Part shown: in pieces, positions 33,851 to 35,790 of the stretch | How the letters are laid out: each line of letters starts with the position of its first letter | Position numbering within the stretch: position 1 is the stretch's first letter | Assembly (NCBI RefSeq): GCF_001613795.1 | Contig: NZ_LPVZ01000003.1 | Location: forward strand, 1 to 35,790 | Length of the DNA stretch: 35,790 nucleotides | DNA from: Thalassospira sp. MCCC 1A01148 | GTDB taxonomy: Bacteria > Pseudomonadota > Alphaproteobacteria > Rhodospirillales > Thalassospiraceae | Direction: 5' to 3' | Translations under genes and position numbers: made by a program | Notes under the pieces: generated by a model | The model's input: only the letters and a program-made list of their open reading frames with translations | Told to the model about the DNA's origin: nothing | Databases searched by the model: none

Positions 33851-34495
33851 TTAAGAACCGCTGTTACCCAAAATCGGGTGTCTTGCGAACAATTCTGGAT
33901 GAGATCCGGCAAAATCCTGCCGGTCCGTCTCATCGCTAGCATTGCACATAACCAAGCTTGGTAAAACGTCTTGCACACGTTCCATAAAGACATTCTTTGC
34001 TTTGGTCGCACTCCACGGCAACATATAATCCGGGTAGGGCTCCACAATATCCCTGGCGGATAACCTGACCAGCGACAGGTCGACACAATCGCGATATTCG
34101 GTTGCCTTGAGCCTCTGGTCTATCTCGTGGATTTCCCCGATCACGCCTTCCGGCCATGGCCATTTCAGACCAGCCAGTAACGTGAACCGTCGCCTGATAG
34201 GCAAGACAATCTCGCACTCAAAGCGCTGCCAGATGCCAAGCGAACGCATGGTATTCTTGACCGGCGTAGTGATATCGCCGGTATCAAACTCCTCGATATC
34301 GTGGATCAGGGCGTAACCGGCGGCCTCCGGGGACGCCAGATCGCAAGCCTGAACGCAATGCTGGGCAACGCTCACATCACAGGCACCGTTCCAGCGTCGG
34401 ATGCGCGACAAGCCAGCCGCCTGATGACGAAACACCTCAAGCCGGACTTCAAACGACGCTGGAAAATGATCAGAGGACGCTATCAGCTCACGCAT
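33851..34495 (-). CDS. HD-domain phosphohydrolase (YfbR-like)
   Basis: A 214-aa protein with an HD metal-binding pattern: SVAQHC (H46), then ALIHDIEEF (H65-D66) and DTGDITTPVK, like the YfbR/phage phosphohydrolase family that cleaves nucleoside monophosphates or other small phosphates. GGAG lies eight bases before ATG 34495, and its start overlaps the rep stop by 13 bases, so the two are co-translated. A nucleotide-pool role beside a replication gene is plausible. The C-terminal 60 residues carry no motif I recognise. Confidence 0.7.
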   Translation of the reverse strand: MRELIASSDHFPASFEVRLEVFRHQAAGLSRIRRWNGACDVSVAQHCVQACDLASPEAAGYALIHDIEEFDTGDITTPVKNTMRSLGIWQRFECEIVLPIRRRFTLLAGLKWPWPEGVIGEIHEIDQRLKATEYRDCVDLSLVRLSARDIVEPYPDYMLPWSATKAKNVFMERVQDVLPSLVMCNASDETDRQDFAGSHPELFARHPILGNSGS

Positions 34496-35499
34496 GACAC
34501 AGCTCCGATCTGCAAACCCCGACGTTCAGCAACGGGCTCAATGACCGCCATTAAATGATGACGGGTCATATCCTGTACGCATCGGTTCCGGGCTTTTAAG
34601 TCGATTGTGTTGCCCGTCAGCACCGCCCGGATCTGCGACAGCCAGATACGCGGATTGCGACAACCGGGAATATCTGCCTGAGCGACAACCTGGCTTATCT
34701 CGTGCCATTCCGGTGGATCAGTGGGATCACAGATAGCCGGGGAAACGTTCTCAACAGCCCACACAGACGCTTCAGGAACCAACCCATCGAGAATATCCAG
34801 CACGCCAAGCCGTGAGGGCCTTTTTCCGCGTCGTTTAACATCTTCCAATGCTTTCCGGACGCCATCAAACCCGACACGCTCAATGGCCTCATTTACGCGC
34901 AAACAGGCATTGGCCAGCGTCCAGGGATCAGCACAAAGGCGCTGCCACTCCCTTGCTAGGATCAGACATTGATCATCGACGGAAGGCAGGATGACAGCCC
35001 CCGTGCCGGTTGTGGCATGGGCATGGGCATGGACCTGTTCCTTCTCATCCGTGTTATCATCTTTATCCGTGTTCTTCTTAGAACCGGCACCTGCTGCCGG
35101 TTTAATACCGGAATCTGATGCCGGTTTGATGGAACCAGATGCCGGTTTGGCTCCCAGTCCGACCAGCTGATAGGCGTTGCGATTGCGCAACCGTCCGGCA
35201 CACCGCACCAGGCGTCGGATCAGACCAAGCTGTTCAAGACGCGCAAGGGCTTGGCGCACCTTGCGCTCTGACAACCCGGCCTCGCGGGCGATGGTTTCAA
35301 TTCTCGGGAAGCAGTCCTGGCTCCGGTCATTGACATGGGATGCCAAGACAACGGCAACGCAGATCTCCGATGTGCTGAGATCCTCGTGATCGAATATCTC
35401 GTTCTGCACCCATTGCCAGCGGGCAACTGCAGATGTTCCGACAGGTGCGGACTGTGCTGCAACCTTGCGAATTTGCGTGTGTATCTGAAGGGATGTCAT
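34483..35499 (-). CDS. rep: Candidate plasmid replication initiator (HTH Rep protein)
   Basis: A 338-aa protein with an N-terminal winged-helix region (about 35-100: LSTSEICVAVVLASH, IETIAREAGLSERKVRQALARLEQLGLIRR), a low-complexity linker with three KPAS/KPAA repeats (about 120-145), a His/Ala-rich stretch and a C-terminal domain (about 170-338). No other gene here looks like a replication initiator. The strongest evidence is the leader: antisense RNA, pseudoknot elements and a coupled leader ORF, all typical of Rep genes. There is no Shine-Dalgarno before ATG 35499, as expected if translation depends on the leader peptide. It does not look like RepABC or the IncFII RepA family, so it could be a separate Rep type. 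Confidence 0.7.
   Translation of the reverse strand: MTSLQIHTQIRKVAAQSAPVGTSAVARWQWVQNEIFDHEDLSTSEICVAVVLASHVNDRSQDCFPRIETIAREAGLSERKVRQALARLEQLGLIRRLVRCAGRLRNRNAYQLVGLGAKPASGSIKPASDSGIKPAAGAGSKKNTDKDDNTDEKEQVHAHAHATTGTGAVILPSVDDQCLILAREWQRLCADPWTLANACLRVNEAIERVGFDGVRKALEDVKRRGKRPSRLGVLDILDGLVPEASVWAVENVSPAICDPTDPPEWHEISQVVAQADIPGCRNPRIWLSQIRAVLTGNTIDLKARNRCVQDMTRHHLMAVIEPVAERRGLQIGAVSCVS
35095..35148. repeat. Three TGCCGGTTT repeats inside rep
   Basis: TGCCGGTTT occurs at 35095, 35119 and 35140 (spacing 24 and 21). The spacing is a multiple of three, so the repeats encode the KPA/KPAS linker of Rep. They may be only coding repeats, but iteron-like elements within rep genes are known in other plasmids, so an origin role is possible. 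Confidence 0.4.
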
Positions 35500-35591
35500 G
35501 TTTGGTATCGGCGGAGTTTTGCTCTCGCATTTGCACTTGACAAAGCGATCCCGTTACCTAAACTGGAACTCAGATTTGTCGACTGAGGCAG
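35496..35591 (-). CDS. Leader ORF translationally coupled to rep (RepY-like)
   Basis: On the rep mRNA, GAGAAGG (plus positions 35598-35604) lies six bases before a CTG at 35591 that opens a 31-codon frame. The frame stops at TGA overlapping the rep start as ATGA (35499-35496). A TTG 15 bases further upstream is another possible start. In IncI and IncL/M plasmids a leader peptide ending at the rep start must be translated for Rep to be made, and the antisense RNA covers its ribosome site; both hold here. The non-ATG start lowers certainty. Confidence 0.45.
   Translation of the reverse strand: MPQSTNLSSSLGNGIALSSANARAKLRRYQT
35510..35513 (-). promoter_or_regulatory. Distal pseudoknot-pairing sequence before rep
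   Basis: On the rep mRNA, CGCC (plus positions 35513-35510), extended to CGCCGA, lies 11 bases before the rep ATG. CGCCGA can pair with all six bases of the UUGGCG loop upstream (35622-35617), with one G-U wobble. In ColIb-P9 an equivalent long-range pairing activates repZ translation. The pairing is seen in the sequence; the activating role is inferred. Confidence 0.6.
35537..35564 (+). promoter_or_regulatory. Sigma-70-like promoter for antisense RNA
   Basis: TTGACA (35537-35542, consensus -35) and TAAACT (35559-35564, 4 of 6 of the -10) are separated by 16 bases on the plus strand. Transcription would begin near 35571, inside the rep leader and opposite to rep, and end at the terminator at 35608-35636. 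No plus-strand coding gene lies downstream before that terminator. Confidence 0.65.
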
Positions 35592-35636
35592 TTTAAGCCT
35601 TCTCAAGAACCCGCTGCGCCAACAGCGGGTTTTTTG
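35571..35636 (+). ncRNA. Antisense copy-number-control RNA of rep
   Basis: A predicted transcript of about 65 nt runs from the promoter at 35537-35564 to the T-run after the hairpin 35608-35631. It is complementary to the rep leader, including the leader-ORF ribosome site (35598-35604). Its hairpin loop is CGCCAA, opposite the mRNA loop UUGGCG. This loop sequence, RNA size and location are those of IncI/IncB/IncL/M antisense RNAs (Inc RNA/RNAI), which repress Rep synthesis by loop-loop contact. The start site is estimated from the -10. Confidence 0.7.
35608..35636 (+). terminator. Rho-independent terminator / structure-I hairpin
   Basis: AACCCGCTG (35608-35616) and CAGCGGGTT (35623-35631) form a perfect 9-bp stem around CGCCAA, followed by TTTT. 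On the plus strand it terminates the antisense RNA. On the minus strand the same DNA forms the rep mRNA hairpin with the UUGGCG loop, but with no T-run, so rep transcription can pass. Confidence 0.8.
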
Positions 35637-35686
35637 TTGTCTAAATTCTTGAAAAGTCAGGAAAAATTAAAACTCGGAAATGCCGT

Positions 35687-35703
35687 CTCCTCTTTTTGAG
35701 GAG
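35687..35703. repeat. Small hairpin in the rep/tra divergent region
   Basis: CTCCTC (35687-35692) pairs with GAGGAG (35698-35703) around five T residues. The segment 35640-35790 plus 1-121 has no gene. It should contain the rep promoter (minus) and the transfer-operon promoter (plus), possibly also oriV, but I could not fix either promoter. Confidence 0.35.
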
Positions 35704-35776
35704 TGTCCCCGAACTTTTTCTCTTGTTTCGCGAATCCGTCGAGTCTATATCTCAAAACTCAACGGATCGGAAAGAG

Positions 35777-35790
35777 TGGTTGCGGGGGCA
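35777..35790. repeat. Terminal direct repeat, right copy
   Basis: Identical to bases 1-14. See the left copy: it most likely marks the overlap of a circular plasmid, in which case these 14 bases should be counted once. Confidence 0.7.

Noticed and set aside
34483..35499. Ordinary transcriptional regulator instead of Rep
   Set aside because: The winged helix alone would allow it, but the antisense RNA, pseudoknot and coupled leader directly upstream, and the absence of another initiator, favour Rep.
35327..35536. 69-aa ATG-started leader ORF overlapping rep on the minus strand
   Set aside because: It runs well into rep in another frame rather than stopping at the rep start, so it does not fit a coupling leader; the 35591-35496 frame does.
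35335..35586. Plus-strand 83-aa ORF across the rep start
   Set aside because: It is antisense to rep, has no ribosome site or domain, and crosses the antisense-RNA promoter; treated as a shadow.

Overview
The window looks like one complete, probably circular, conjugative plasmid of about 35.8 kb. The first 14 bases recur as the last 14, as expected from an assembly overlap; a circular molecule would be about 35,776 bp. There is one replicon, one P-type (VirB/VirD4) type IV secretion system (T4SS), a MOB-P relaxase and an IncP-like oriT. Gene style (GC-rich backbone, dense ATGA overlaps, ArdC/Toprim protein next to the T4SS) suggests a proteobacterium, most likely an alphaproteobacterium of Thalassospira/Rhodospirillales type. 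That host guess is inference only.

Layout. (1) 137-18284, + strand: a tightly overlapping transfer operon with RK2-like traK, a small HTH gene, traL- and traM-like genes, virB2-virB11, virD4 and an ArdC-DUF5710-Toprim protein. It contains an unknown 737-aa cysteine-repeat exported protein and one gene running antisense (5957-6442). A rho-independent terminator follows at 18294. (2) 18349-19850, +: MobC/TraJ-like accessory protein and TraI-like relaxase. (3) 19974-29648, -: an AT-richer defence block with a type III restriction-modification operon (unknown 110-aa ORF, mod, a RecX-like/nuclease-like gene, res) followed by a SIR2-HerA pair. Upstream lie remnants of further defence genes (29691-30138). 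(4) 30211-30384: an IncP-type oriT with nic predicted between 30280 and 30281, followed by a strikingly regular 10-bp-phased TGCA array. (5) 30537-32811, +: a BRO-N protein and a large serine recombinase. (6) 33038-35499, -: replication gene, HD-domain phosphohydrolase and a DUF7662/GIY-YIG nuclease. (7) 35496-35640: a rep leader with every visible element of IncI/IncL/M-type control: antisense RNA with its own promoter and terminator, a UUGGCG hairpin loop, a distal pairing sequence, and a leader ORF overlapping the rep start.

How it works together. Rep synthesis would be limited by the antisense RNA. TraK- and MobC/TraJ-like proteins would load the relaxase at oriT, VirD4 would hand the relaxosome to the VirB channel, and the ArdC/Toprim protein may protect or prime the incoming strand. 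The defence block is cargo, inserted between the relaxase gene and oriT. If nicking is as in RK2, the oriT-to-rep segment enters the recipient first and the defence genes last.

No tRNA, rRNA, CRISPR array, IS element, ParB, toxin-antitoxin pair or VirB1 transglycosylase was recognised.
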